From Sporobacter sp942492735 (GTDB lineage: Bacteria; Bacillota; Clostridia; Oscillospirales; Oscillospiraceae), in NCBI GenBank assembly GCA_942492735.1, contig OW818648.1, positions 620,001 to 684,000 on the forward strand: a DNA stretch of 64,000 bases, read 5' to 3'. Below, in pieces: positions 1 through 7,979 of the stretch. Each line of letters begins with the position of its first letter. The first letter of the stretch is position 1. The translations under genes were made by a program, and so were the position numbers. The notes under the pieces are model-generated. The model had not been told where the DNA came from and ran no database searches. It saw only the letters and a list, made by a program, of their open reading frames with translations.

Positions 1-67
1 TATCGCGTAAAAGCCATACCAAATCCATCTTCGCTGAAATTGCAAATAAGCTTAAGAGTCGTTTCAA
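1..67 (-). CDS. ABC-2 type permease, N-terminal fragment
   Basis: Only the first 22 codons lie in the window; the gene runs off the left edge. A TTG start at 65-67 sits behind GGAGG, which overlaps the end of the upstream permease gene, so the two are translationally linked. The fragment reads MKRLLSLFAISAKMDLVW, a short basic N-terminus leading into a hydrophobic stretch, as in the second membrane subunit of ABC-2 exporters. Inferred role: partner permease of the next gene in an export complex. The identity rests mostly on context because so little of it is visible. Confidence 0.55.
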   Translation of the reverse strand, partial: MKRLLSLFAISAKMDLVWLLRD

Positions 68-74
68 AGTGATT

Positions 75-842
75 TTAGCCTCCATAACTCACCATACCCT
101 CCTGTGATTTTCTAAACACCAGCAACGCAACAGGCCACAAAACGATGTTCCACACGATTTGCAGCAGCAGCACACCCTCCGGCTCCGCCGCGCCGACAAA
201 TACGGACAGTGGCGCGCCGCCAAGGCTTGCGAACGGCTGATACCTCATTATTTCGCTGAATCCAAAAGGCAGAAAGCTGATTGGTATCACAGTGCCGGAA
301 AGTATCGCGACAATTGCCGCCCTTATGCGGCCGATCAGCCAGCTCATATTTCGAAGCTTTATCGATAAGCAGGCAAAAAGGACATCAATGGCAAAGCCCA
401 GTGATATACACAAAAGCAGACTGGCAAGAAACCACGGCGTCGCCGGTTTCAAACTAATGCCAATAAACGGAGATAAAATGGCCATAGGCAGAGAGAATAA
501 GGCGAGCATCGGCAGCCAGCCTCCGGCAGTTTGCGAAATCAGCTGACCTAATACTGAAAGCGGACGTCCGTACAGCTTCATCAGTACACCCTCGGACAGC
601 CAACCCGTCGCCGCTGTTTTAACGACCATCATGTCGGATAGCAGGGCACTGAGGTACGTATACGACAGCATTTGCATCACACTCATACCGACCGGGGCTC
701 CGGACGCCATGACCACGCGCCACAGGAAAACCAGGGGTATCAGCGTGCATATCTTTATGATGATGTCAGGCAGAAGATAAAACACGCCGCCGTTTGTCTT
801 TTCAAGACAGGACATGTGAACTGTTTTCAAATATTTAACCAT
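75..842 (-). CDS. ABC-2 type transporter permease
   Basis: A 255-residue polytopic membrane protein with about six hydrophobic segments and no ATPase motifs. It matches the general architecture of ABC-2 permeases of the uncharacterised clostridial two-permease type (COG3694/COG4587-like), which work with a separate ATPase. The start is supported by AAGGAGC ten bases upstream. The next permease starts 8 bases after its stop. No ATP-binding subunit lies upstream; the preceding gene is a small peptide, so the ATPase is probably encoded beyond the left edge. Export of a peptide, lipid or drug is plausible, but the substrate is unknown. Confidence 0.75.
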   Translation of the reverse strand: MVKYLKTVHMSCLEKTNGGVFYLLPDIIIKICTLIPLVFLWRVVMASGAPVGMSVMQMLSYTYLSALLSDMMVVKTAATGWLSEGVLMKLYGRPLSVLGQLISQTAGGWLPMLALFSLPMAILSPFIGISLKPATPWFLASLLLCISLGFAIDVLFACLSIKLRNMSWLIGRIRAAIVAILSGTVIPISFLPFGFSEIMRYQPFASLGGAPLSVFVGAAEPEGVLLLQIVWNIVLWPVALLVFRKSQEGMVSYGG

Positions 843-872
843 GTAAGAATTGCTCCTTCAACTTGATCTGGA

Positions 873-909
873 CATAAAAATACCCGGGTATCCGATTGAA
901 CACCCGGGC
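873..909 (-). terminator. Hairpin between peptide gene and ABC permeases
   Basis: Arms CCCGGGT (883-889) and ACCCGGG (902-908) form a 7-bp GC-rich stem, followed on the minus strand by ATTTTTAT. It lies between the small ORF at 937-1137 and the permease start at 842, so it would attenuate read-through from peptide to transporter genes. The T-tract is short, so termination is probably partial. Confidence 0.5.
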
Positions 910-936
910 GAGCAACACATGAAGAAGCCTGAATAA

Positions 937-1137
937 TCAGGCGGGTCTTACGGTTGGCAAGAGGCATTCAACTCGGCGAAAACGGGCGCAGTAACCCCGT
1001 AAAAGGCCAAAAATGGCGCAAAGAACGGGTAAAAGGGCAGACTGCTGCCAAACCGCCGCCTTTTTGAATGCGAAGCCTTTAACATGCTTGCATCTTATAT
1101 ACACGCTGCCGCTGCCGTAAAATTCCGAAATACACAT
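937..1137 (-). CDS. Small hypothetical protein (66 aa) upstream of ABC permeases
   Basis: The ATG at 1135-1137 is preceded by AAAGGTGGTG at good spacing. The product is 66 residues: a short polar start (MCISEFYGSGSVYIRC), a basic stretch, a hydrophobic segment around residues 30-50, then a basic tail with cysteines. No family is recognised. It reads in the same direction as the ABC-2 permeases and is separated from them by a hairpin. This is the arrangement of an exported peptide or a regulatory leader ahead of its exporter, but that role is inference. The strong ribosome site argues for a real gene; the arginine-rich C-terminus could also be chance coding. Confidence 0.45.
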   Translation of the reverse strand: MCISEFYGSGSVYIRCKHVKGFAFKKAAVWQQSALLPVLCAIFGLLRGYCARFRRVECLLPTVRPA

Positions 1138-1270
1138 ACCTCTCACCACCTTTCATTATCAAAATAATAGTATGAGTATATACTGCTGCCAAATAATTGT
1201 CAATTATTAATCATTATTATGAAATGCAACGTCCTGTCATTGTTATGAATACCTGATGTTACCTGCGGTT

Positions 1271-1364
1271 TGTCATTCTGCGCTTGCGAAGAATCTCCAG
1301 ACAAACTAATGCCAACGCAACAATCAGAGATTACCTGGAGATCCTTCGTTTCACTCAGGATGAC
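1271..1364. repeat. Inverted repeat, TGTCATTCTG...CAGGATGACA type
   Basis: Arms of about 30 bases at 1271-1300 and 1335-1364 are imperfect reverse complements, separated by about 34 bases. It resembles a common intergenic palindromic element. It lies just downstream of the URO-D family gene on the minus strand and may serve as its transcription end. The rest of the gap from 1138 to 1430 is AT-rich upstream sequence of the small peptide gene and part of a further GCTTCG-containing repeat. Confidence 0.65.
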
Positions 1365-1430
1365 ACGCGCGGTCAACCCGAGATTACCAGGAGCTGCTTC
1401 GCTAAACGCTCGTTCCGAGCATTATTCTAT

Positions 1431-2483
1431 TTATCTTTTGGCATAGAATGCGCTGGAATAGTTGTAGAGCTCATCAATTGCAGCATTTTTGACCTTCTCG
1501 TCCGGATTCACGATCATGCCTGCAATCACTTTTCCTCTGGGGGCATATTTGTCGACAAAGCTTCGGACGAGTCCTCTGGCTTCAGCCTCGGTTTTCGCCT
1601 CCGTGATACCGTCGATATTGACTGTCAGCGCAATCTTGTCGGCATACCCCGCGGTAAGCATATCGAGATCATTGATAGGCTGGGGTGTCCAGGCGTCGAG
1701 GCCCATCTCAACGAATTCATTAATATACTGCTGTGTCAGACCGCAGGAGTGCAGCTCTACGAATTTGCCTTGATCGTGAATCCAATCCCAGCACTTTTTG
1801 GCGTACGGCATGATGAATTCACGATACATGCTGTTGGAGAAGAAGCCAGCTCTCTGCGTTCCCCAGTCATCGCCCCAGATAACGTAGTCGATGGGCGCGT
1901 ACTTTTTGAAGACGATATCCATGAGCTTGATTTTAAAGTCAACCATCGCCTCAAAGAAAGCGTGAACCGCTTCGGGCTCTTCATACATGGCGATCAGCGT
2001 CTCATCGACGGGCATCAGCTCATGCAGACGCTCGAAGATGCCTTCGGTGACATGGAAGACATGCGCCCTGTCCGGGTCATAACGGGATATCTGAACTTTG
2101 GCATCACCGTCCCAGTCGACTGCATCTAAATCGGGCCATTTTACCTGCTCTTGCCACTTTGTAATATCGTAGATGATCCGTGTACCAGGCTTCGGCATCG
2201 CGCCGCCAACCTCGGGAACGAATACCCACTCCTGACCAAACCAGTCAGGTCCGTTTGCTTCAAACGGCGCATGCTCCGCATAAACATCAGGCCAGCAGTA
2301 TTGGTTATCGACGAGCCAGATTGGCATCCAGCACGGTTTCTCGCCTCTGTATATTCTCAGCTGATTTTCCCTCGCGGTGATCGGCCTATTGCCTGGAATA
2401 AGCGGCCGGGGCGGCTGTTGAAGCATGTATGGAAATGTACCTGCAGGCTGTCTGGAAGGCGGCATTTTATCGAAATCTACCAT
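1431..2483 (-). CDS. Uroporphyrinogen decarboxylase (URO-D) family protein, methyltransferase-like
   Basis: A 350-residue protein of the URO-D superfamily, the TIM-barrel family that contains corrinoid methyltransferases (MtaA, MtbA, CmuA and O-demethylase methyltransferases) as well as HemE. The motif ELHSCG near residue 245 supplies the His-x-Cys zinc-binding pair typical of the methyltransferase branch rather than HemE. The ATG at 2483 follows AGAAAGGACC. It is transcribed away from the GRE genes and lies in the same direction as the GRE activase. No corrinoid protein is encoded nearby, so a complete methyl-transfer pathway is not visible here. A role in demethylating a methoxylated or methylated substrate is plausible but unproven. 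Confidence 0.75.
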   Translation of the reverse strand: MVDFDKMPPSRQPAGTFPYMLQQPPRPLIPGNRPITARENQLRIYRGEKPCWMPIWLVDNQYCWPDVYAEHAPFEANGPDWFGQEWVFVPEVGGAMPKPGTRIIYDITKWQEQVKWPDLDAVDWDGDAKVQISRYDPDRAHVFHVTEGIFERLHELMPVDETLIAMYEEPEAVHAFFEAMVDFKIKLMDIVFKKYAPIDYVIWGDDWGTQRAGFFSNSMYREFIMPYAKKCWDWIHDQGKFVELHSCGLTQQYINEFVEMGLDAWTPQPINDLDMLTAGYADKIALTVNIDGITEAKTEAEARGLVRSFVDKYAPRGKVIAGMIVNPDEKVKNAAIDELYNYSSAFYAKR

Positions 2484-2663
2484 GGATATCAGGTCCTTTC
2501 TTTCGCTGGTTCAAATCGTTTTAGCCCGGTTTTGTGCATTAAGTTTATTCAAAAAAGCTTTTAATGTCAATACCTACAACAAATATTTCGTATCACGCTA
2601 CCCATTATCTCAAGGTTCACCGCTGTGCGTATTCATACGCCGCGTGCATACATGTTACGGCAA

Positions 2664-2697
2664 ACAACGCCTCACCCCAAAAGGGATGAGGCGTTGC
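2664..2697 (-). terminator. Strong hairpin, possible terminator of the 55-aa gene
   Basis: Arms AACGCCTCACCCC (2666-2678) and GGGATGAGGCGTT (2683-2695) pair with a single wobble and a 4-base loop. It lies just downstream of the small gene at 2753-2920. There is no clean T-run, so it may be an RNA-stabilising structure rather than a terminator. Confidence 0.45.
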
Positions 2698-2752
2698 CAT
2701 ATTTCACCATGCCTTGAGAAGATTGTGCGCCACTGCTGTACTGCGGCGCAAT

Positions 2753-2920
2753 TTAGTCGGGCTGGGCGCTCTTCTTTAATATGTTGTCGCCGACGGCTTC
2801 CATTGATTTATCAATAATAGTATTCGCTTCACTTGAATTCACGCCGACAGAGCCTGTTGCTTCGAAATAATTAAGTTTTTTAAGCGTCCTAGAGCTCTTT
2901 TTGGGATTGTTTTTGCCCAT
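2753..2920 (-). CDS. Small hypothetical protein (55 aa)
   Basis: ATG at 2918-2920 with GGGAG eight bases upstream opens a 55-codon frame ending in TAA. The product begins MGKNNPKKSSRTLKKLNYF and is highly charged and hydrophilic: a basic N-terminal third, then an acidic and neutral helical part ending KKSAQPD. There is no signal peptide or membrane segment. Hairpins on both sides (2664-2697 and 3021-3045) suggest it is its own transcription unit. No family is recognised. The clean ribosome site, sensible composition and isolation argue that it is a genuine small protein. Confidence 0.6.
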   Translation of the reverse strand: MGKNNPKKSSRTLKKLNYFEATGSVGVNSSEANTIIDKSMEAVGDNILKKSAQPD

Positions 2921-3020
2921 ATCAAATATCTCCCTTTTTTACTCTTAATATTACGCAATTATTATGCGCAATGTAAAAGAAACAATGTAAATACATTAAG
3001 ATTTCATCATATTAAGACGA

Positions 3021-3045
3021 GACACCCGGCATTTAGCCGGGTGCC
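3021..3045 (-). terminator. Terminator-like hairpin after GRE activase
   Basis: Perfect arms CACCCGGC (3023-3030) and GCCGGGTG (3036-3043) with loop ATTTA lie about 40 bases past the stop of the activase gene. The T-tract on the minus strand is weak (TCTCGTCTT). Confidence 0.55.
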
Positions 3046-3080
3046 GCAATATTGCAATATGTATATCGAGTATGGCGTTA

Positions 3081-4040
3081 TTAGTGAATGATAACATTCA
3101 AGCCCATATTTTCGAGCTGTGTCTTTCTGTCCTGCATAAGGTCATCAGAGGGCGGTGTCGCCTCAAGGATGGGGGCGTTTTTCTGAAGCCGCTCCCATTT
3201 GACGGTGCCGAGGTTGTGGTATGGCAGGAGCTGGACAACCTCAACGGCGTCGCCGAGTTCTTTGATGAATTTACCCATGTCGTCAAACGCTTTGACGGAA
3301 TCGTTGTACATCGGTATGACGGGAATCCTGATCTGGAATTTGCCGCCGGCCTGTGCGATCTTCCTGGCGTTTTCAAGGATGGGCTCGTTGGGGACACCCA
3401 CGATTTTCTTGTGCAGCTCAGGGTCTACGCCCTTGATGTCCAGCAGGAACAAATCCGTGTACGGAAGGATCGGCTCTATGACCTCCCACTTTGCGAAGCC
3501 GGTTGTGTCGACGGCTGTATGTATGCCCTCGGCCTTGCACGTTTTCAGTATCTCAAGTAAGAATTCGGGCTGACAGAGGCATTCGCCGCCGGAGACCGTG
3601 ACGCCGCCGCCGGATCTCTTAAAGAACGGGATATCTCTTCTGACCCGCTCCATGATGTCGTCGATGGTGTAATCGGTGCCGCACATATAGAGCGCCTTGG
3701 AGGTGCAGGCTTCGGCGCATTTGCCGCAATTGTCGCACTTTGAGCGGTCGACGGTCACAACCGTGATTTCCTCGTCGCTCGTCAGGGATTTTTTCTTTTT
3801 ACCCGGAGTTATGGCGTTATGCGGGCAGACTTTAAGGCAGTTGCCGCACTTTTCGATGCCGACGCACTTGATTTCCATCCAGTTGAGCTCCGTGGGGAAC
3901 GCCTGAGATTCGGGGCTGTGGCACCACGGGCATCGGAGAGGGCAGCCCTTCATGAAGAGCGTTAGACGTATACCGGGGCCGTCATGTACGGAAAAACCCT
4001 GTATATCGTAAAATTTCCCTGTCAGTTTTTGATTATCCAT
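3081..4040 (-). CDS. Glycyl radical enzyme activating enzyme (radical SAM)
   Basis: A 319-residue radical SAM activase that would install the glycyl radical on a partner GRE by S-adenosylmethionine cleavage. The SAM [4Fe-4S] motif is CPLRCPWC (Cys-x3-Cys-x2-Cys) near residue 33. Between it and the catalytic barrel lie two ferredoxin-like clusters: CVGIEKCGNCLKVC and CDNCGKCAEAC. This marks the two-cluster-insert type that serves decarboxylase/dehydratase GREs rather than pyruvate formate-lyase. VSGGECLCQPEF is the conserved GGE region. The start at 4040 follows TTGGAG. It lies divergently from two GRE genes (5448 and 11089) and is the only activase visible, so it probably serves both. Confidence 0.9.
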   Translation of the reverse strand: MDNQKLTGKFYDIQGFSVHDGPGIRLTLFMKGCPLRCPWCHSPESQAFPTELNWMEIKCVGIEKCGNCLKVCPHNAITPGKKKKSLTSDEEITVVTVDRSKCDNCGKCAEACTSKALYMCGTDYTIDDIMERVRRDIPFFKRSGGGVTVSGGECLCQPEFLLEILKTCKAEGIHTAVDTTGFAKWEVIEPILPYTDLFLLDIKGVDPELHKKIVGVPNEPILENARKIAQAGGKFQIRIPVIPMYNDSVKAFDDMGKFIKELGDAVEVVQLLPYHNLGTVKWERLQKNAPILEATPPSDDLMQDRKTQLENMGLNVIIH

Positions 4041-4140
4041 AACGATTCTCCAATTGATATATGTTTTATATTTTTTATTCTAGTTGATAATTTCGGATGC
4101 GTAAAGAACCTTTTTCACATGCTTTGATAAGCAATATGCA

Positions 4141-4163
4141 TAAGGCAAACGCAGTTTGCCTTT
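4141..4163 (-). terminator. Short palindrome downstream of the LysR gene
   Basis: GGCAAAC (4144-4150) and GTTTGCC (4154-4160) form a hairpin with a 3-base loop. The right half (CGCAGTTTGCCTTT) is repeated again at 4169-4182 and reaches the stop codon of the LysR gene. It may act as a terminator; the repeat resembles the larger palindrome at 5235-5298. Confidence 0.45.
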
Positions 4164-4180
4164 GAAAACGCAGTTTGCCT

Positions 4181-5075
4181 TTATTCGCCTGATTGGTTCG
4201 CACTGATATTTTTAAACTGCTCGACAAACTTGCCGATCATCGGGTTTGTGCTGTCCTTCTTCCACATGACGATTTCAACGGAATCCTCGAGCTCGGGCAT
4301 CTCCTTAAAGAGAAGATTCGGGTTGTTCCGGAGGGAGTGATTGGCATTGAGCGGAAAGATGCCGTACCCCGCTTCGAGCCACAGCGCCAGTGCCCCGATA
4401 TTCGGCGCTTCCAACGTTCTCGGCTTAAAAAAATCATGTTTGGCAATGCGTTCGGAAAAACGCGCAATAAATGGCGATTCTGTCTCCGGCAGCGTCAGAA
4501 ACGTATCCTCCTTAAAATCAGTCAGGCTGAGACCTTCTACGTCTGCCAACGGGTGCGACTTTGGAATGACAAGAAAGGTCTGCGCTCTGCCGACAGCGAT
4601 ATAATCCAGCTCGTCCTCGTTGGTCAGGTTAAACAGCGCCGCGAATGCGACGTCAATTTCGCCGTTCGTCATGGCGTGCTGCATACCGGCCAACGTGTGA
4701 CGGGAGAGATTAACACGGACATCAGGGTATTTGTCATGGAAGCTGGTGAGCGCAAGCGAATACGGCGGACAGATGAGCTGTCCCTCCACCATGCCGATAT
4801 TCAGATTACCGGCAAAGCCCTTATGGACGGCGTTCGCCTTATCAACGAGTGTACTCACGGGCGAGCTTCGTTAAGCCTTCAGCAAACACCTCACCGGCAT
4901 GTGTGAGCCGGATCGACTTTTTTTCGCGAATGAAAAGCTCGATCCCGAGCTCGTCCTCCATCGAAGCGATCTGTCGGCTGAGAACAGGCTGAGACAAATA
5001 GAGCCTGTCGGCGGCGCGTGTAAAGCTCCGGTATTCCGCCGCGGCTAAAAAACATTTTATCTGAGAGAAATTCAT
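4181..5075 (-). pseudogene. LysR-family transcriptional regulator, frameshifted
   Basis: The N-terminal part (from ATG 5075, preceded by GGAGG) encodes a winged helix-turn-helix of the LysR type: MNFSQIKCFLAAAEYRSFTR, then LSQPVLSRQIASMEDELG. The frame breaks near 4858: the first frame ends ...KLAREYTR-stop, while the co-inducer-binding domain continues in another frame as STLVDKANAVHKGF through to 4181. Removing one T in GAGTACACTC would restore a normal ~300-residue LysR protein. Either a recent inactivating mutation or a sequencing error is possible. By position it would regulate the divergent GRE operon. Without reconstitution only an HTH fragment would be made. Confidence 0.8.
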
Positions 5076-5114
5076 GATGATTCCTCCGCTCAACCTATAG
5101 TCGATATGACATGT

Positions 5115-5139
5115 ACTTATCATTGAGTTTATCATAAGT
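5115..5139. promoter_or_regulatory. Inverted repeat, candidate LysR binding site
   Basis: ACTTAT (5115-5120) and ATAAGT (5134-5139) are perfect inverted halves 13 bases apart, 40 bases upstream of the lysR start and in the intergenic region shared with GRE 1. LysR proteins usually bind T-N11-A dyads between divergent genes. The match is suggestive only. Confidence 0.35.
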
Positions 5140-5234
5140 CGCCCGCATATGAAACAGGTAAATCATGAAGCAGGTCCTTTGGTGATACAAATGCCGCACG
5201 CGAATATTAAACAACCAGTAAAAACGACGTTACG

Positions 5235-5298
5235 ACTGGCGAACGCAGTTCGCCCCTACGACACGCACTGCGCGTAGTGGCGAACTGCGTTCGCCAGT
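5235..5298. repeat. Palindromic element with 20-bp perfect arms
   Basis: ACTGGCGAACGCAGTTCGCC (5235-5254) recurs as its exact reverse complement at 5279-5298. The loop contains CCCTACG...CGTAG. Each arm is itself nearly self-complementary (GGCGAACGCAGTTCGCC). It belongs with the TAGGG/CCCTA palindrome family seen at 13634, 15152 and 47374. It lies between lysR and GRE 1, about 75 bases upstream of the GRE promoter. Confidence 0.75.
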
Positions 5299-5373
5299 TA
5301 ATCATCACGCGGGAGCCATTATTTTCAGCATGCACTTATGAAGATGTTGCATGCGGCTTTTCTCCCGGCATGA

Positions 5374-5401
5374 TTGAAAATGCTGCCTGTTATGATATAC
5401 T
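5374..5401 (+). promoter_or_regulatory. Candidate sigma-A promoter of GRE 1
   Basis: TTGAAA (5374-5379), a 16-bp spacer and TATACT (5396-5401), 47 bases before the GRE 1 start. The second GRE gene carries a nearly identical pair of boxes with the same spacer, which supports both predictions. Confidence 0.55.
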
Positions 5402-5447
5402 AAATAGTAAAATAATTGCTCTCCGGAACCAGAGCAGGAGGTATTTC

Positions 5448-7901
5448 ATGTATAAACTCAAACCCATAACCGACCGCGTCGTCAGTATGCGTGAAAGGTA
5501 CCGTGAAACGCAGCCGGAAATCTGCACCGCTCGTTATCGGCTGATCACGGAATTTTATATGGAGAATCCCGACATGACGGGCATATTAAAGCGCGCCAAG
5601 AACTTTAAGAACATCTGCGAGCATATCCCTGTTCGTATTGACGACGGGGAGGTTATCGTCGGCGCGCAGTCTGCCAAATACCGTGCCGCCGCGCTTTATC
5701 CCGAAAACTCGGTTCAGTGGCTGAAGGATGAGGTCGAAAACAGGTATATCTCTACCCGGTCGATTGACCCTTATATCCTCTCTGAGGAGGACAGGGACTA
5801 TATTCTTTTCACCGTCAGCTTCTGGCTGAAGGAATGCATGAGTGCCAAAACAGACGCGCAGATTATCGATGAATATTTTCCGATTTCGAGAAACGGCGTC
5901 ACGAATTTCGGCCCCAAGGGACAGACATGTACGCCGGTCGGCCATTTCTGCACCGGCTACAACACCGCCATCCGCAAGGGTTTCGCGGCGATTAAGGCCG
6001 AGGCCGAACAAAAAAGGGCGGAACTCATAGATAGCGCGCTGCCCGGTAAAACGATCGAGCAATACAACTTTTATCGCGCCGTTTCCATCGTCAGTGACGG
6101 CATGATCACGCTGACAAAGCGTTATGCCCGATGCGCTGAGGAAAAAGCGGCAATTGAAAAAGACCCTGTTCGAAAAAGGGAACTCGAAGCGATGGCGGAA
6201 GCGCTCGATTGGTGTATGGAAAAACCGTGCCGCACGTTCCACGAGGCGGTGCAGTGTCTATTCATGTATCAGACCTGCCTGTGCCTTGACGCCAACATGC
6301 ACGGCATCAGCTTCGGACGCGTCGACCAATATCTCGGGGACTTCTATGATGCCGACATCAAACTCGGCCGGATAACGCCCGAATATGCGCAGGAGCTCTT
6401 CGATCTGTTTTATTTAAAATGCGCCGAGATGAATAAGCCCTGGGGCTATGGCCCGACGCTTTCTAATCCCGGTTATACGTCCGGCCAGCTGATGACAATG
6501 GGCGGCGTTGACAAGGATGGCAACGACGCGTCTAACGCCGTTACATATATGATGCTGCAGTCCGCCGGACGCCTCGTTCTGCACGATCCCCCCCAGGCTC
6601 TGCGCATTCACAAGAATACACCGCCCGAGCTCTGGGAAGCGGCGATAGAAACGACGAAAATCGCCGGCGGTGTGCCGACGTTCGAAAATGACGAGGTTAT
6701 CATCCCTGCTCTGATGAGCCGCGGCCTGTCGCTCGAGGATGCCAGAAACTGCACGCTCATCGGCTGCGTCGAGCCCGCCGGCTGCGGCACGGAATGGCCG
6801 GCCTGCGGCGGCTCCGGTCAGGAAAGCTACGTGAATCTGGTGAATATGCTCTGGCTAGGTATTAACGACGGATACCTGCCCATGCCGCCTGTTGTCATTG
6901 AGCGTCTGCCCAAAGGCTCACCCATCCCCGAGCCACCGAAGGACCGCGTCGGGCTGCCGACAGGGCACCTGTATGAGATGGAAAGCTTCGAGCAGGTGAA
7001 GGAAGCCTTTAAAAAGCAGGCGGAGTGGTTTGTCAAATGGCACCACATGAACATCAACTCCTTTGAATATATCGCCCGCGAGGTCCTGCCGCAGCCCGTC
7101 GTCTCGGCGACTATGGCAGGCTGTATGGAAAAGGGTATGGACGTCATGTACGGCGGTGCGAAGTACAACTCTACCGGCAACTCCGGTGTCGGTATCGGCA
7201 ATGTCGCCGACAGCCTGAATATCATCCGGCACTGCGTTTTTGAAAAGAAAATCTGTACCGCCCGCGATTTGTATGACGCCATCTTGAACAACTGGGAGGG
7301 CCATGAGGAGCTGCACCGGTATATCCTCAACGAAGCCCCGCACTACGGCAACGGCATTCCCGAAATTGACGCGCTCGCAAGCTGGGCAGCTTCGGTCTTT
7401 GCCGACGCAGTTCACCGGACCTCCGGCCCGAGAGGGCGTTCCAGCGCAGGTCTCTATCCCGTTACCATCAACATCATGTTCGGCAAGATTACAGCGGCAA
7501 CGCCGGACGGACGCTATAAATACGAGCCCCTTGCCGACGGCATTGCCGCACCGCAACAGATGGATAAAAACGGACCGACGGCCGTTATCTCCTCTATTTC
7601 ACAAATAAATCAGACAGCCTTTTCGAACGGCACCTTGATGAACCTTAAGTTCCACCCGACGGCACTGGCCGGGGAAGAGGGTGTTCAAAAACTGTCTCAG
7701 CTGATGCAGACGTATTTCGACATGGGCGGTATGGAGCTGCAAATCAACGTCGTCAGCTCTGACACGCTCAAAGACGCGCAGCAGAATCCCGACAAACACA
7801 AGAACCTCGTTGTCCGCGTCGCGGGCTTCTCCGCCTATTTCGTCGAGCTCGCCAAGGACGGCCAGAACGATTTAATCCGCCGGACGGAACTGGCGATATA
7901 A
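5448..7901 (+). CDS. Glycyl radical enzyme 1 (PFL/dehydratase-decarboxylase superfamily)
   Basis: An 817-residue glycyl radical enzyme. The ATG at 5448 (MYKLKPITDRV) follows AGGAGG; a longer frame from 5277 runs through a palindromic repeat and is not used. The active-site loop holds Cys440 and Glu442 in GCVEP, and the C-terminal radical loop is RVAGFSAYF with Gly793, so both halves of the catalytic machinery are intact. GCVE is shared by diol dehydratases, choline lyase, hydroxyproline dehydratase and arylacetate decarboxylases, so motif reading does not fix the substrate. The cytoplasmic enzyme needs the activase at 3081-4040. It is followed by a flavoenzyme (7980) and an 816-residue paralogue (11089) with about four in five residues the same by eye. 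Confidence 0.9.
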   Translation: MYKLKPITDRVVSMRERYRETQPEICTARYRLITEFYMENPDMTGILKRAKNFKNICEHIPVRIDDGEVIVGAQSAKYRAAALYPENSVQWLKDEVENRYISTRSIDPYILSEEDRDYILFTVSFWLKECMSAKTDAQIIDEYFPISRNGVTNFGPKGQTCTPVGHFCTGYNTAIRKGFAAIKAEAEQKRAELIDSALPGKTIEQYNFYRAVSIVSDGMITLTKRYARCAEEKAAIEKDPVRKRELEAMAEALDWCMEKPCRTFHEAVQCLFMYQTCLCLDANMHGISFGRVDQYLGDFYDADIKLGRITPEYAQELFDLFYLKCAEMNKPWGYGPTLSNPGYTSGQLMTMGGVDKDGNDASNAVTYMMLQSAGRLVLHDPPQALRIHKNTPPELWEAAIETTKIAGGVPTFENDEVIIPALMSRGLSLEDARNCTLIGCVEPAGCGTEWPACGGSGQESYVNLVNMLWLGINDGYLPMPPVVIERLPKGSPIPEPPKDRVGLPTGHLYEMESFEQVKEAFKKQAEWFVKWHHMNINSFEYIAREVLPQPVVSATMAGCMEKGMDVMYGGAKYNSTGNSGVGIGNVADSLNIIRHCVFEKKICTARDLYDAILNNWEGHEELHRYILNEAPHYGNGIPEIDALASWAASVFADAVHRTSGPRGRSSAGLYPVTINIMFGKITAATPDGRYKYEPLADGIAAPQQMDKNGPTAVISSISQINQTAFSNGTLMNLKFHPTALAGEEGVQKLSQLMQTYFDMGGMELQINVVSSDTLKDAQQNPDKHKNLVVRVAGFSAYFVELAKDGQNDLIRRTELAI

Positions 7902-7912
7902 TAAACCATCTG

Positions 7913-7940
7913 GAAAGCGCCGCATCTGCGGTGCTTTCTT
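7913..7940 (+). terminator. Hairpin between GRE 1 and flavoenzyme gene
   Basis: GAAAGCGCCGC (7913-7923) pairs with GCGGTGCTTTC (7928-7938) with one wobble and a 4-base loop. The downstream sequence TTAGC lacks a long T-run, so it may stabilise the GRE transcript 3' end or attenuate read-through into the flavoenzyme gene rather than fully terminate. Confidence 0.5.
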
Positions 7941-7979
7941 AGCTTGCAAATTAACATAAATTTTTGGAGGTTTTACATT

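Noticed and set aside
1284..2129. Long open frame on the plus strand through the URO-D family gene
   Set aside because: It is antisense to a clear URO-D protein and its product has no motif, signal or ribosome site.
5277..5447. 57-codon N-terminal extension of GRE 1
   Set aside because: It runs through a palindromic repeat and the promoter; AGGAGG and the paralogue both support the ATG at 5448.
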